Below, piece after piece: positions 1 through 11,487 of a stretch of DNA of 64,000 bases. This DNA comes from Arsenophonus sp045399315 (GTDB taxonomy: Bacteria; Pseudomonadota; Gammaproteobacteria; Enterobacterales; Enterobacteriaceae), in assembly GCA_045399315.1 (NCBI GenBank), contig DAYVGO010000002.1:62001-126000 (forward strand), read 5' to 3'. Each line of letters begins with the position of its first letter. Within the stretch, counting starts at the first letter, position 1. The position numbers and the translations under genes are program-made. The notes under the pieces are model-generated. The model saw only the letters and a program-made list of their open reading frames with translations, was not told the DNA's origin and ran no database searches.

Positions 1-1
1 C

Positions 2-3000
2 AAAGGGGCAATGGCTTGGAAATTAATGACAATTTTACCCACCTTGTTACATGAACCTGAGTTTGAACCACTTAGGCAATATCTTAATGAGGATATGGAG
101 AAGCGTAAGTTGTATCAATTATCAGGTCGTATTGCTGATCTCTTTGATCAATATTTAGTTTACCGTCCCCAATGGTTAGAAAGTTGGCGTAATAAACAAC
201 TCGTTGACGGTTTAAGTGAGAATCAGCAATGGCAAAAACGCCTTTGGTTAGCGTTAATAGAGTATACTGAAAAGCTTAATCAACCTAAATGGCATCGGGC
301 AAATATTTATCAACAACTTATCCAAAATTTGTATGCCAATGTGCCTGCAGTGGTTAAGTTGCCGAAACGTGTCTTTATCTGTGGTATTGCCACATTACCA
401 CCTGTTTATTTACAGACATTAGATGCTCTTGGCCACCATATAGATATTCATTTAATGTTTACAAATCCATGTCGTTATTATTGGGCGGATATTCAGAGCT
501 ATGCTTGTTTGGCCAAACTCGAACAACGTAAATTAAAAACTTATCGTGATCAGCATGAAATTGCGCGTTTCAAGGAGGGAAATTCACCTGATGCATTATT
601 TAATCAACAGGGCGAACAATCGCTTACTAACCCATTATTAGCTTCTTGGGGTAAATTAGGGCGTGATAACCTCTATTTTCTTTCTCAGTTAGAGCACTCT
701 AATGAGATTGCTGCCTTTGTCGATTTATCGCGTGATTGTTTGCTACATCAAATTCAGCAAGATATTTTGGACTTAGAAGATCACGCTCAACTTGGTCTAA
801 CCGAAGCGGATTTCAATCATAGTTTTTCCAAAAGACGATTAAGTAAACAGGATAAGTCACTGACATTTCATTCATGCCATAGTCCGCAGAGAGAAGTTGA
901 AGTACTGCAAGATTATTTATTACGTCTATTTGAGGAAGAGCCAACTCTGACCCCCAAAGATATCATTGTGATGGTGGCTGATATCGACAGTTATGCACCT
1001 TATATACAGGCTGTGTTTAGTTATATATCGCCTGAGCGTTATCTACCTTTTTCTATTTCAGATCGAAACGCCAGGCAAGTGTATCCTATTTTGCAAGCGT
1101 TTATTTCATTACTTGATTTACCTCAAAGTCGTTTTACGACCGAGCAAGTATTGGCTTTATTAGAAGTACCTGTACTGGCTCGTCGATTTGCTATTTACGA
1201 TGATGAGTTGTGTTTATTACGTCGATGGATTAACGAATCAGGGATACGTTGGGGGCTTGATGATAAAAATATTGAAATGTTGGAATTACCAGTAATAGGG
1301 CAGAATACTTGGGCTTTTGGTTTAAATAGAATGCTACTTGGTTATGCGATGGATAGCCATTTAGGGACTTGGAATAAAATTTTGCCTTATGATGAATGTA
1401 CCGGGTTATCCGCTAAATTAGCTGGGCAGCTTGCTGCATTTATTGATTCATTGGCGAATTGGAGAACTATTCTTAATCAGGAAAGGAAATTGTCAGAATG
1501 GCTGCCATTATGTCAATGCCTGTTAGATGCTTTTTTTGAGTCTGATGAGCAAATTGAAGCAATATTCATTTTTATACTCCAGCAATGGCAGAAAATTATT
1601 GAGACTGGAATAGCGGCAAAATATGACAATATTGTTCCTTTATCACTTATTCGCGATGAGTTAGCAACTTGTTTTGATGATGAAAAAATTAGTCAACGTT
1701 TTCTTGCTGGCGCAATCAATTTTTGTACTCTAATGCCTATGCGTTCTATTCCTTTTAAAGTTGTATGTTTATTGGGTATGAACGACCAAATATATCCACG
1801 TTCAATACCGCCATTGGGGTTTGATTTAATGGCTGAACAACCACAGCGTGGAGACAGGAAACGTCGAGATGATGATCGTTATCTATTTTTGGAGGCGTTA
1901 AATTCTGCTTCTCAACTATTTTATCTTAGCTATATTGGACATGCTATGCGTGACAATCAACCACATAATCCCTCACTACTAGTAAATGAATTACTTGATT
2001 ATATTAGTCATAGTTTTTGTTTAGCGGGTGATGAGCATTTAAACGTTGATGAAAGTGCAAGTAGAGTAAAAGAGCACTTAGTCACTAAACATACGCGTGT
2101 ACCTTTCGCGACAGAAAATTATTTACCGAATAGCATCCATCAAAGTTATGCCACTGAGTGGTTATCTGCCGCCAAAAAACAGGGTAATCAACAGCCTGTT
2201 TTCTGTACTCCATTGGCGCCGATGATAGAAGATTATAATGAAATATTATTGGAGCAGTTGCTATCTTTTTATCGACATCCAATACGTGAGTTTTTCCAAC
2301 AAAGGTTAAAAGTTAATTTTGTTAATGAAGAAACACAATTACCGGAGGAAGAGCCTTTTATTGTAAATAATTTACAACGTTATAAGTTTAATGAGTGTTT
2401 ACTTAAGGCCATGATTTGTGAAGAGCCACTGGAGGAACTATTAAGTACTTTACGGGCAACTGGCGGTTTACCAGCAGAACATTTTGGTCAAATTTATTGG
2501 GAAAAACAGATCCAAGATATGCAGCCATTGGCTAATAAGGTAAAGATAAATTGTCATGAATGTTTTGATAAATTATTAGTTGAACCCTTTGATAATGCTC
2601 GTTTGGTCGGGCAATTACGAAATATTCAGTCAAACGGTATTATTCGTTATCGTCCAGCAAATTTAACGGTCAATGATGGTTTATCACTATGGATAGAACA
2701 TTTAATTTTTTGTTTAACTGTTAGCTCTGGTGAAAGTTACTATTGGGGTAGAGATAACAGTGAATGGTGTTTTGAGCCGGTTGATAAGTATAAGGCAAAA
2801 GCATATTTACAACAGCTTATTAATGGTTATCAAGCAGGGATGAGTTCACCATTGCCACTTTTTAATAAAAGTGGCTGGAACTGGTTAATGACATGTTATG
2901 ACAGAGAAAGTGATCAATTCGATTTTGAGTCCGAGGGTATTTTACAAAGAGCAAGCAGACAACTTATTCAATCTTTGCAAGGTACATATAATCAACCAGG

Positions 3001-3133
3001 AGAGATGGATGATATCTATATTGGTCGAGCTTTCAATAAACTAGAAAGTAATTTGCTTGATGCAATACAAAAAAATGCACGCACTTATTTATTGCCAATG
3101 GCAGTCTTTAGAAAAAATAAAAAGAGGATTTAA
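2..3133 (+). CDS. recC: RecC, Chi-recognition subunit of RecBCD exonuclease V (5' end cut by window)
   Basis: RecC forms the RecBCD helicase/nuclease with RecB and RecD for double-strand-break repair. It is the subunit that splits the duplex and reads Chi. The frame is open from base 2; the ATG at 11 is internal, because K-G-A-M-A-W-K-L-M lines up with about residue 90 of E. coli RecC, so roughly 90 residues lie left of the window. Family-typical stretches run the whole length (for example DLFDQYLVYRP near the start and INFCTLMPMRSIPFKVVCLLGM in the middle, given here as landmarks). No internal stop is present and the length fits an intact 1.1-kilo-residue protein. It is the first gene of a recC-ptrA-recB-recD run, with ptrA starting about 30 bases downstream. 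Confidence 0.95.
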   Translation, partial: KGAMAWKLMTILPTLLHEPEFEPLRQYLNEDMEKRKLYQLSGRIADLFDQYLVYRPQWLESWRNKQLVDGLSENQQWQKRLWLALIEYTEKLNQPKWHRANIYQQLIQNLYANVPAVVKLPKRVFICGIATLPPVYLQTLDALGHHIDIHLMFTNPCRYYWADIQSYACLAKLEQRKLKTYRDQHEIARFKEGNSPDALFNQQGEQSLTNPLLASWGKLGRDNLYFLSQLEHSNEIAAFVDLSRDCLLHQIQQDILDLEDHAQLGLTEADFNHSFSKRRLSKQDKSLTFHSCHSPQREVEVLQDYLLRLFEEEPTLTPKDIIVMVADIDSYAPYIQAVFSYISPERYLPFSISDRNARQVYPILQAFISLLDLPQSRFTTEQVLALLEVPVLARRFAIYDDELCLLRRWINESGIRWGLDDKNIEMLELPVIGQNTWAFGLNRMLLGYAMDSHLGTWNKILPYDECTGLSAKLAGQLAAFIDSLANWRTILNQERKLSEWLPLCQCLLDAFFESDEQIEAIFIFILQQWQKIIETGIAAKYDNIVPLSLIRDELATCFDDEKISQRFLAGAINFCTLMPMRSIPFKVVCLLGMNDQIYPRSIPPLGFDLMAEQPQRGDRKRRDDDRYLFLEALNSASQLFYLSYIGHAMRDNQPHNPSLLVNELLDYISHSFCLAGDEHLNVDESASRVKEHLVTKHTRVPFATENYLPNSIHQSYATEWLSAAKKQGNQQPVFCTPLAPMIEDYNEILLEQLLSFYRHPIREFFQQRLKVNFVNEETQLPEEEPFIVNNLQRYKFNECLLKAMICEEPLEELLSTLRATGGLPAEHFGQIYWEKQIQDMQPLANKVKINCHECFDKLLVEPFDNARLVGQLRNIQSNGIIRYRPANLTVNDGLSLWIEHLIFCLTVSSGESYYWGRDNSEWCFEPVDKYKAKAYLQQLINGYQAGMSSPLPLFNKSGWNWLMTCYDRESDQFDFESEGILQRASRQLIQSLQGTYNQPGEMDDIYIGRAFNKLESNLLDAIQKNARTYLLPMAVFRKNKKRI

Positions 3134-3161
3134 AAAGATAATCAAAATGCCAGGGGTTGTT

Positions 3162-6020
3162 ATGAAGATCATGATAGTCATGTCATGCTCTTGCTACTAT
3201 TTAGTACAGTAACTATAGCTAAGCCGGATTGGCAAGTTTTACCTGATAAGATAAACAAAAGTGAGAAAGACACTCGACAGTATCAGGTGATAAAACTTTC
3301 TAATGAGATGATTGTATTGCTGGTATCTGATCCGAAAGCCAGCAAATCATTAGCTGCGGCAACTTTACCTGTCGGCACGATGGAAAGTCCAGAGCAACAA
3401 CTTGGTTTGGCACATTACCTTGAACATATGGTATTGATGGGTTCTAAATGCTATCCTGAGCCAAGTGCTATATCAGAGTTTTTGCAAAAACATGGTGGTA
3501 GTCATAATGCTAGCACAGCTTCTTATTATACCGCTTACTACTTAGAAGTGGAAAATGGTGCGTTGAAAGCAGCCACTGATCGCCTGGCAAGTGCTTTAGC
3601 CGAACCATTACTTGATCCTAAAAATGCGGATCGAGAACGAAATGCTGTAAATGCAGAACTAACAATGGCACGAACCAGCGATGAAATGTGGTTATCGCAA
3701 GTTCGTTCTGAAACACTTAATCCTGCGCATCCTAATTTACGTTTTGCTGGCGGAAATCTAGAGACATTAAGTGATAAACCGGGTAGTCGTTTACAGACTA
3801 AACTCGAAAATTTTTTCGTTATTATTCGGCTAATCTGATGAAAGGTATTTTGTATGGTAATGAATCACTTAGTCAATTAGCTAAAATAACGGCTGAAACT
3901 TTCGGTCGTATTCCGAATCGAAAAGTTAGTGTTCCGGCCATAACTGTACCTGCGATAACTAATAAAGAAAAAGGAATAATAATTCATTATGTGCCAGCTC
4001 AACCTAAAAAAGTTTTGCAACTTGAATTTGGGATTGCAAATAATTTAACTAAATTTCGTAGTAAGACAGATGAATATATTAATTATTTAATAGGAAATCG
4101 AAGTCATAATAATCTTGCTGATTGGTTGTTAAATGATGGACTTGCTGAAGAGATTAATGTTGAAGTTGCACCTAATATCGATCGTAATAATGGTATTTTT
4201 TCGATAAATGTTTCATTAACGGATAAGGGATTGGAAAATAGAGACAAGATTATTGCGGCAATATTTTCCTATATCGATTTGTTAAAAAAAGGTATTAAGA
4301 ATAGTTATTTTGATGAGATAGCAAAGGTACTAAATCTTTCATTTCAGTATGATTCGATTGTGCGTGATATGTTTTATATTCAGCAACTATCTAATCAAAT
4401 GTTGAATGTGCCAATTGCCCATGTGCTTTATTCTAATTACGTTGCTGATCGCTTTGATCCTAAAGCAATAAGCGCTCGTTTAATAGAATTAACTCCACCT
4501 AATGCCAGAATTTGGTTTATCGGTCCGAATGAGCCACATCATAAAAAAGAAGCCTATTTTGTCAATGCTCTCTATCAGGTTAATAAAATTAACCCGCAAC
4601 AATATAAACGATGGGACGAGCTAAAAAAACAATGCATTTTTCGTTACCTGAATTGAACCCTTATATTGCCAATGATATTTCTTTAATTAACAGTCGCCAT
4701 TATTATCAGCATCCTGAATTGGTATATAAGCAAGGCAATGTGAGAGTAGTTTATATGCCAAGCCAATATCTTGCTGATGAACCTAAAGGGGGCATCGCTT
4801 TAGATTTACATAATGAGCAGAGTAATAAAACGGCAAAATCTCATGTTAGTGCAGCGTTACTAGGATACTTGGCCTCTTTAAAACTGTCACAATTAAGTTA
4901 CCAAGCTTCAGTGGCTGGCATGGAGCTTATTGTATCTTCAAATTTAGGTCTGCAATTGCAAACCAGTGGTTATACTTAACATTTACCTGAGTTAATGACA
5001 AAAGTGGTTAAAGAATATCTTGCCTTTACAATCTCAACAGAAGAAGTTGCTCAAGCAAAATCATGGCGTAGAGAACAGCTTGAAGTTGCTAGTAATCTTA
5101 CAGCCTTTCAGTTGGCAATACAGCCAATACAATGTTTAGAAAAAGTACCTTATTTTGAGCAGGATCAGCGCCTACAAGTACTAGAAACAATAACTGCAAA
5201 CGATATTCTAAAATACCGACAAGATGCTATTGAAAATTCAGCCTTACAAGCGATTGTATTTGGTAATCTAACACTAAAGCAAGGGATCGATATTATTAAG
5301 TCCATATATCAGTTATTAAATAATAAAGGTAAAAAGTGGTGGAGAGGGGATATCGTTGACATTGATAAACAACATAAAGTAAAATTTAAACATCAAGCAA
5401 ATAGTACAGATAATGCACTAGCTGAAGTTTTTATTCCGACCGGATATGATCTTTATAAAGGGTTTGTATTATCCAATATTTTGCATCCTTGGTTTTTTGA
5501 ACAACTTAGGACACAAGAACAGTTAAGTTACGCTGTTTTTGCCTTTAGTGCTAGTCTTGGTGAGCAATGGGGATTCGGTTTTTTATTGCAGAGCAATAAT
5601 AAAACTCCTGTGTATTTGAATACTCGTTATCAAAATTTTTATCAATTAGCGTTTAAAAAATTAAATGCGATCCCAAAGAAAGAATTTGAGCAATACAGAA
5701 AGGTATTATTGACTGAGTTGGAACAACCTCCACAAACTTTTTATGAAGAGATAGATCGTTTTTTATCTGATCTTACGCGGAATAATTTTGCTTTTGATAA
5801 TAGAAAAAAAGTAATTAACACATTGAAAACGGTTACACAGCAAGATTTATTAACATCTTATCGTAATGTGGTTTTGCAACAGAAAGGTTTGGCTTTTGTT
5901 TCACAAATTATAGCTAAAGGTGTTAATAAGGATAGTTATGCCCAATTGAAAGATTGGATAACTTATCCAACGGTATATGAATTACAAAAGATTTTGTCAA
6001 TTGAGGAAGATGCAAAGTGA
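3162..6020 (+). pseudogene. ptrA: Broken protease III (pitrilysin), periplasmic zinc metalloprotease
   Basis: Pitrilysin is a periplasmic M16 metalloprotease of about 960 residues. The whole gene is recognisable but in four pieces. Lesions: (1) in the signal peptide, MKIMIVMS is out of frame with the hydrophobic LLLLFSTVTIA from 3185; (2) a frameshift near 3825 in a T6 run, just before RYYSANLMKG; (3) a frameshift near 4625-4645 beside an A7 run, before SLPELNPY; (4) an in-frame TAA at 4977-4979 where homologues have Gln (GYT-Q-RLP). The inverted zinc motif HYLEH and the downstream Glu are still present in the first piece. It sits between recC and recB, and its stop codon overlaps the recB GTG by four bases, so transcription of recB may still run through it. 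Loss of function is inferred from the number of lesions. Confidence 0.93.
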
Positions 6021-9000
6021 GCAATAGGCGAATGCGAGCTTACCAGTTGGATCCTTATCACTTACCTCTTTATGGTCAGCGACTGATAGAAGCTTCAGCT
6101 GGAACAGGAAAAACCTATACCATAGCTTTACTCTATTTGCGATTGTTATTAGGTATTGGACAAAAAAATGCTTTTTTTCGCCCCTTAAGTGTTGAAGAGA
6201 TTTTAGTGGTCACTTTTACTGAAGCGGCCACAGATGAGCTACGAGAACGTATCCGCCATAATATTCATCAGATGAGAATAGCTTGTATTAGAGACGGTAT
6301 TGGTTTTGCAGAAGAACCAATATACCGAACCTTGCTATCTTCTATTTCAGATAAAGGTGCAGCCGCGCAATGGTTACTAGCTGCTGAACGTCAAATGGAT
6401 GAAGCGGCGATTTATACCATCCATGGTTTCTGTCAACGTATGTTAGTGCATAATGCTTTTGAGTCCGGCATGTTATTTGAGCAATTGATAATAAAAGATG
6501 AACATATTTTACAGAAGCAGGCTTGTGCTGATTTTTGGCGGTGTAACTGCTATCCATTGGATTATTCTATTGCAAAAGTTATTGTAGACGAATGGAGTGA
6601 TCCTGAGGCACTTTTAGCCGAAATTAAGCCTTATTTACAAGGAGATATTCCTACCTTTATTAACCAACCAATTGAAACACAGTCAATAAAGCAGCGTCAT
6701 GAGACACTAATTAGCAGTATAAAAATAGTAAAAGACCTATGGCTTTTAAATGTGGGTGGTATCTTTGATTTGATTACTGATTCAGGTGTTAATAAACGTA
6801 TCTATAGTCGACGTAATTTACCTAGTTGGTTAGAAACGGTCACTAAATGGGCACAGTCAGCAACAGTAGATTATAAAATACCTAAAGAATTAGTCCGTTT
6901 TTCCCAATCTGAGTTTGTAGATAAAACCCAACAGGGTAATGTCGCTGAACATGAGGTTTTTCTGGCTATTGATAATCTCTTTCATCAATCGCTTACATTA
7001 CGTGATCTTATTATTTCAAAAGCGATTATTGACGTTCGACAAGCAATTGTTAAAGAGAAAAGACGCCGGGGAGAGATAGGTTTTGATGATTTATTAAGTT
7101 ATTTAGATCAAGCATTACATACAGAAGGTGGCGAACGCTTAGCTAGCGTGATCCGTAATCGTTACCCAGTAGTCATGGTCGATGAGTTTCAAGACACCGA
7201 TCCGCAACAATATCGAATTTTTCAACGTGTTTATCACGGACATAATGATTGTGGCCTGTTATTTATTGGAGATCCTAAGCAGGCTATTTACGCTTTTCGT
7301 GGTGCGGATATTTTTACCTATATTAAAGCTAAACAGCAGATTGAATCGCATTATACTCTCGATACTAACTGGCGTTCTTCATCAAGTATGGTTGCAGCCA
7401 TCAATCAATTATTTAGTCGTGCGAAAAACCCGTTTTTATTTGAACAAATACCGTTTAGTACGGTTAATTCAGCCTCTTCTAAGCAGTATTTAGGATTTAT
7501 GCATAAAAGAGAAAAGTTAGCAGCATTAAATTTTTGTTTTCTCGATAGCGAAAGTGTTTCAACATTGGATTATCAACAAACGATGGCCTATCAGTGCGCT
7601 AGTCAGATTTGTGACTGGCTTATAGAAGCAGAGAATAGAACCACATGGCTATATCGAGATAATATAAAGCAGCAGGTAGCTGCTGCGGATATTACGGTGT
7701 TAGTCCGAAGTCGTCGTGAAGCAGTAATGATACGTGAAGCATTGAGTAAATTTAATATTTCATCAGTTTTTCTTTCTAATCAGGAGAGTGTTTTTGCTTC
7801 TGGTGAAGCGCGCGATCTATTATGGATATTACAAGCAGTACTCTCACCTGAAAAAGAGCGTACTCTGCGTTGTGCATTAGCTACGCGTTTAATCGGCTTA
7901 AGTGCACAAGATATTGAACAATTAAATCAGGATGAAAATCAGTGGGAAATACGGGTTGAAGAGTTTGCCAATTATTTATTGATTTGGCAGCGACATGGTA
8001 TTTTGCCTACCTTACAGGCTATCATGATTAACCATCGAATTGCAGAAAATCTACTAATGGATAATATAGATGGTGAAAGGCGTTTGATGGATGTAATGCA
8101 TTTGAGCGAATTATTGCAAGAAGCTGAATTACAACTTGATGGTGAGCATGCTTTAGTTCGTTGGTTAGCACAACAGATTGACCAACCTGATCCTTTATTA
8201 GAAAGTCAGCAAATACGCTTAGAAAGCGATAAGCACTTGGTTCATATCAGTACGATCCATAAATCTAAAGGTTTAGAATATCCGATTGTCTGGTTACCTT
8301 TTGCTTGTTACTTCTCGCAACAAAAGTTAGCAACTTTTCATGATCGTAACAATTTTCAAACCTGCCTTGATCTGACACAACATGAAGAGAGTATTAGACT
8401 AGCTAATGAAGAACGTTTAGCCGAAGATTTGCGCTTGTTATATGTTGCACTGACGCGCTCGATTTATCATTGTAGTGTTGGTGTTGCACCTTTGATAAAA
8501 GGACGCACTAGTGGGATCAACGGCGACACTGATTTACATCATAGCGCATTAGGTTATTTGCTGCAAAACGGACAACCAGGCAATGCGACTTTTTTACGTA
8601 CTACTTTAGCATCATTAGCTAGTGAAAACATTAGTATTACCCCGGTCAGCGATACTAACGTATCTCCTTGGTATCCAAGAGAAGATAAGCCTGTGAAATT
8701 ATTGGCTCGAAATTTTACAGGCCAGATCCAAAATACCTGGCAGGTTACTAGCTATTCAGGATTAACATATCATGATATTTATTCATTAGCTGATAGAGTT
8801 ACTGCCAGTGATGTTAATATCGAGATTGCCATACAAGCTTTGGTACCTAAAATGGATACCGATGCACAAGGTGACAGTTTCTTGGCTCGAGAAGAAATAG
8901 CAGAAAGGAATGTGCACACCTTTCCTAAAGGGGCTACAGCAGGAACTTTTTTGCATTCCCTATTGGAATTACTGCCATTTAATCAACATCCGGAAGAAGC

Positions 9001-9631
9001 TTGGTTAGTTGAAAAATTAGAGCAAGATGGTTTTTCCGCTGATTGGGCGCCTATGCTTAAAATGTGGTTAGTGAATATTTTTACTACTCCTTTATTTGAA
9101 AATAGTTTCAGCCTGTCAGAGATCAGGCCTGACTATCAATTAAATGAAATGCAATTTTATCTGCCAATAGAAAAATTATTACAGCCATCAGCATTAGACA
9201 ACTTATCCCATCAATATGATGCTCTATCACAACGTTGCCCTCCACTCAGTTTTGAGCCAGTAACCGGTGTCTTAAGAGGTTATATTGATTTAGTTTTTTG
9301 TTGGCAAGACAAATTTTATCTTGTTGATTATAAGTCAAATTGGTTAGGGGAAAATAGTTTTGCTTATAGCCAAGAGGCAATACAATGCTCCATGATTGAG
9401 CATAGATATGACTTACAGTATCAGCTTTATACATTAGCTATACATCGTTATTTACGAAATTGTTTACCAAATTATGATTATCAGAAGCATCTTGGTGGAG
9501 TTATATACCTTTTTTTGCGCGGGGTTGATGTGAAAAATCCTGGTTATGGTATTTATCATACGATTCCTACTTATGCGTTTATTAATAGCCTGGATCAGCT
9601 ATTTAGTACAACTAATCAAGGTGAGGAATGA
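6017..9631 (+). CDS. recB: RecB, helicase/nuclease subunit of RecBCD
   Basis: RecB is the 3'-5' motor and only nuclease of RecBCD. It is 1204 residues against about 1180 in E. coli. A UvrD/SF1 helicase domain starts with the Walker A motif ASAGTGKT at residues 26-33. The Walker B-like VDEFQDTDPQQ lies near residue 390, followed by GDPKQAIYAFRGAD and, later, the helicase motif ISTIHKSKGLEY. The C-terminal nuclease domain keeps the catalytic series: His in TFLHSLLE, Asp in GYIDLVF (about 1088) and Asp/Lys in LVDYKSNW (about 1102). The GTG start at 6017 overlaps the ptrA stop and has a GAGGAAG-like ribosome site upstream. The stop overlaps recD by four bases, showing translational coupling. The gene looks fully functional despite the broken ptrA in front. 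Confidence 0.97.
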   Translation: MSNRRMRAYQLDPYHLPLYGQRLIEASAGTGKTYTIALLYLRLLLGIGQKNAFFRPLSVEEILVVTFTEAATDELRERIRHNIHQMRIACIRDGIGFAEEPIYRTLLSSISDKGAAAQWLLAAERQMDEAAIYTIHGFCQRMLVHNAFESGMLFEQLIIKDEHILQKQACADFWRCNCYPLDYSIAKVIVDEWSDPEALLAEIKPYLQGDIPTFINQPIETQSIKQRHETLISSIKIVKDLWLLNVGGIFDLITDSGVNKRIYSRRNLPSWLETVTKWAQSATVDYKIPKELVRFSQSEFVDKTQQGNVAEHEVFLAIDNLFHQSLTLRDLIISKAIIDVRQAIVKEKRRRGEIGFDDLLSYLDQALHTEGGERLASVIRNRYPVVMVDEFQDTDPQQYRIFQRVYHGHNDCGLLFIGDPKQAIYAFRGADIFTYIKAKQQIESHYTLDTNWRSSSSMVAAINQLFSRAKNPFLFEQIPFSTVNSASSKQYLGFMHKREKLAALNFCFLDSESVSTLDYQQTMAYQCASQICDWLIEAENRTTWLYRDNIKQQVAAADITVLVRSRREAVMIREALSKFNISSVFLSNQESVFASGEARDLLWILQAVLSPEKERTLRCALATRLIGLSAQDIEQLNQDENQWEIRVEEFANYLLIWQRHGILPTLQAIMINHRIAENLLMDNIDGERRLMDVMHLSELLQEAELQLDGEHALVRWLAQQIDQPDPLLESQQIRLESDKHLVHISTIHKSKGLEYPIVWLPFACYFSQQKLATFHDRNNFQTCLDLTQHEESIRLANEERLAEDLRLLYVALTRSIYHCSVGVAPLIKGRTSGINGDTDLHHSALGYLLQNGQPGNATFLRTTLASLASENISITPVSDTNVSPWYPREDKPVKLLARNFTGQIQNTWQVTSYSGLTYHDIYSLADRVTASDVNIEIAIQALVPKMDTDAQGDSFLAREEIAERNVHTFPKGATAGTFLHSLLELLPFNQHPEEAWLVEKLEQDGFSADWAPMLKMWLVNIFTTPLFENSFSLSEIRPDYQLNEMQFYLPIEKLLQPSALDNLSHQYDALSQRCPPLSFEPVTGVLRGYIDLVFCWQDKFYLVDYKSNWLGENSFAYSQEAIQCSMIEHRYDLQYQLYTLAIHRYLRNCLPNYDYQKHLGGVIYLFLRGVDVKNPGYGIYHTIPTYAFINSLDQLFSTTNQGEE

Positions 9632-11487
9632 TGATAACTCTACTAAAGCGCGCTGCTGAGCTTAATTTATTTAGTTCTTTAGACATACAGCTGGCTATTC
9701 GGCTAGAAGAAGAAAACCCGTTGTTGATATTGATATTTGCATTATTAAGCGCGGAAACCAGAGCGGGTCATGTTTGCTTATTTATCGATAAGCTTCAACC
9801 AGACTATTTATTTGAAGGTAGACAGCCTGAAATGGCTTTTACCCTCTGGGAAATGGCAGGGTCACCTGATAGTAGCAGGATTTATACTGAGCTTAAACAG
9901 AGTCATGCTGTTTGTGAGGCACCGCAATTAGCAGCAAAGCCATTAGTGTTATCAGATAACAAACTCTATTTTCAGCGAATGTGGGCCGATGAAGGATTAG
10001 TGGCTGACTTTTTTGGTTGTTATTTGTTAGAAACTGTTGATGAACAGCGATTATCGACTATTTTAAATAGTTTTTTTGCGCCCTCAAAAACGCAAGATTG
10101 GCAAAAAATAGCTATCGCCGTTGCCGTAACCAGCCGGATTGCAGTTATTTCTGGTGGGCCAGGTACAGGTAAAACGACCACAGTAGCTCGTTTATTAGTC
10201 ACCTTAATCAAATTAAGCGATGAAAAATTAATCATCCAGTTAGCAGCACCAACCGGAAAAGCTGCTGCCAAATTAACAGAATCGTTAAATAATGCATTAT
10301 TAAAACTAAATTTATCTGCAGCTGAATATGAGGTTATGCCAGAACAAGCGCAGACTGTTCATCGGTTATTAGGAGCTCAACCAAATAGCCAGTTAATGCG
10401 TTATCATAAAGACAATCCATTATTGTTAGATGTTTTAATTATTGATGAAGCATCGATGATCGATCTGCCTATGATGGCCAGATTAATTGAGGCTTTGCCC
10501 AATCATGCACGTGTTATTTTATTAGGTGACAAAGATCAATTAGCTTCTGTTGAAGCGGGCACTGTACTTGGTGATCTCTGTCGTTTTTCGGAATGGGGAT
10601 ATAGTAGTGAAAGAGCTGCCCAACTGACTAAAATTACAGGTTGTGACTTATCTGACTTTAGATCGGATAATGGAGCAGAAGTTAAAGATAGTATTTGTTT
10701 ATTACGCAAGAGCTATCGCTTTGACGCACAATCGGGAATTGGTCGACTTGCTACTGCAATTAACCAAGGTAATATTAGACATGTTCAGCAGTTATTAGAC
10801 CAGCAAGGAGCGGATATCGCTTTTCATTCTATTGATAGCTCAGCTAAATATGGCAAATTATTTTCTGATGCAGCCGATTGTTACCGTCGTTATCTGGATA
10901 TGATTAAAGCAGGTCACGATCATAAAGAGATTCTAAGTATTTTTAATCGTTATCGGTTATTAGCAGCTTTAAGGGAAGGGACATACGGAGTTATAGGGTT
11001 AAATGATAAGTTAGAACAGCTTTTGTATCGTCAGGGAAGTATTCGACGGCCAGCTCATCGGTGGAATAAAAACTATGAAGGTCGCCCAATAATGATCACC
11101 CAAAATGATCGTTCTCTTGGATTATTTAATGGTGATATTGGTATCATGTTACGCGATGGACAACACGGTTTAAAAGCATTTTTTCAGTTACCTAATGGGG
11201 TGATCAAAAAAATACAACCCAGTTGTTTACCTCAGCATGAAACCGCTTTTGTCATGACAGTACATAAATCTCAAGGGTCAGAATTTGAACATGTCACTTT
11301 GGTTTTACCCCCAGTTTTTACTCCTCTTATTAGTAAAGAGCTTATCTATACTGCGATTACCAGGGCCAGGAATCAGCTGACGATTTATGCAGATCGTCAG
11401 GTTTTTGCTAAAGCGATAGTGACTCCGACGGAACGGCGTAGTGGTTTGACTGAGCGATTACTAGCAATGAAAGTTAAACCTATTTAA
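9628..11487 (+). CDS. recD: RecD, 5'-3' helicase subunit of RecBCD
   Basis: RecD is the 5'-3' SF1 helicase that drives one strand in RecBCD and restrains RecA loading until Chi. It has 619 residues, close to the E. coli length. Walker A is GGPGTGKTT near residue 175, Walker B is IIDEASMIDLPMM near residue 275, and the C-terminal helicase motif is VMTVHKSQGSEFEHV, followed by YTAITRARNQL. The ATG at 9628 overlaps the recB stop (ATGA); a second ATG follows directly at 9631. No lesion is visible, so the recombination enzyme is complete in this genome, unlike in many strongly reduced symbionts. Confidence 0.97.
   Translation: MMITLLKRAAELNLFSSLDIQLAIRLEEENPLLILIFALLSAETRAGHVCLFIDKLQPDYLFEGRQPEMAFTLWEMAGSPDSSRIYTELKQSHAVCEAPQLAAKPLVLSDNKLYFQRMWADEGLVADFFGCYLLETVDEQRLSTILNSFFAPSKTQDWQKIAIAVAVTSRIAVISGGPGTGKTTTVARLLVTLIKLSDEKLIIQLAAPTGKAAAKLTESLNNALLKLNLSAAEYEVMPEQAQTVHRLLGAQPNSQLMRYHKDNPLLLDVLIIDEASMIDLPMMARLIEALPNHARVILLGDKDQLASVEAGTVLGDLCRFSEWGYSSERAAQLTKITGCDLSDFRSDNGAEVKDSICLLRKSYRFDAQSGIGRLATAINQGNIRHVQQLLDQQGADIAFHSIDSSAKYGKLFSDAADCYRRYLDMIKAGHDHKEILSIFNRYRLLAALREGTYGVIGLNDKLEQLLYRQGSIRRPAHRWNKNYEGRPIMITQNDRSLGLFNGDIGIMLRDGQHGLKAFFQLPNGVIKKIQPSCLPQHETAFVMTVHKSQGSEFEHVTLVLPPVFTPLISKELIYTAITRARNQLTIYADRQVFAKAIVTPTERRSGLTERLLAMKVKPI

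Noticed and set aside
3162..6020. Rescue of ptrA by transcriptional slippage at its T6 and A7 runs, as reported in some endosymbionts
   Set aside because: The in-frame TAA at 4977 and the signal-peptide shift would not be repaired by slippage.
7182..7493. Extra gene inside recB in another frame
   Set aside because: It lies entirely within the helicase core of RecB and resembles nothing; it is a frame shadow.
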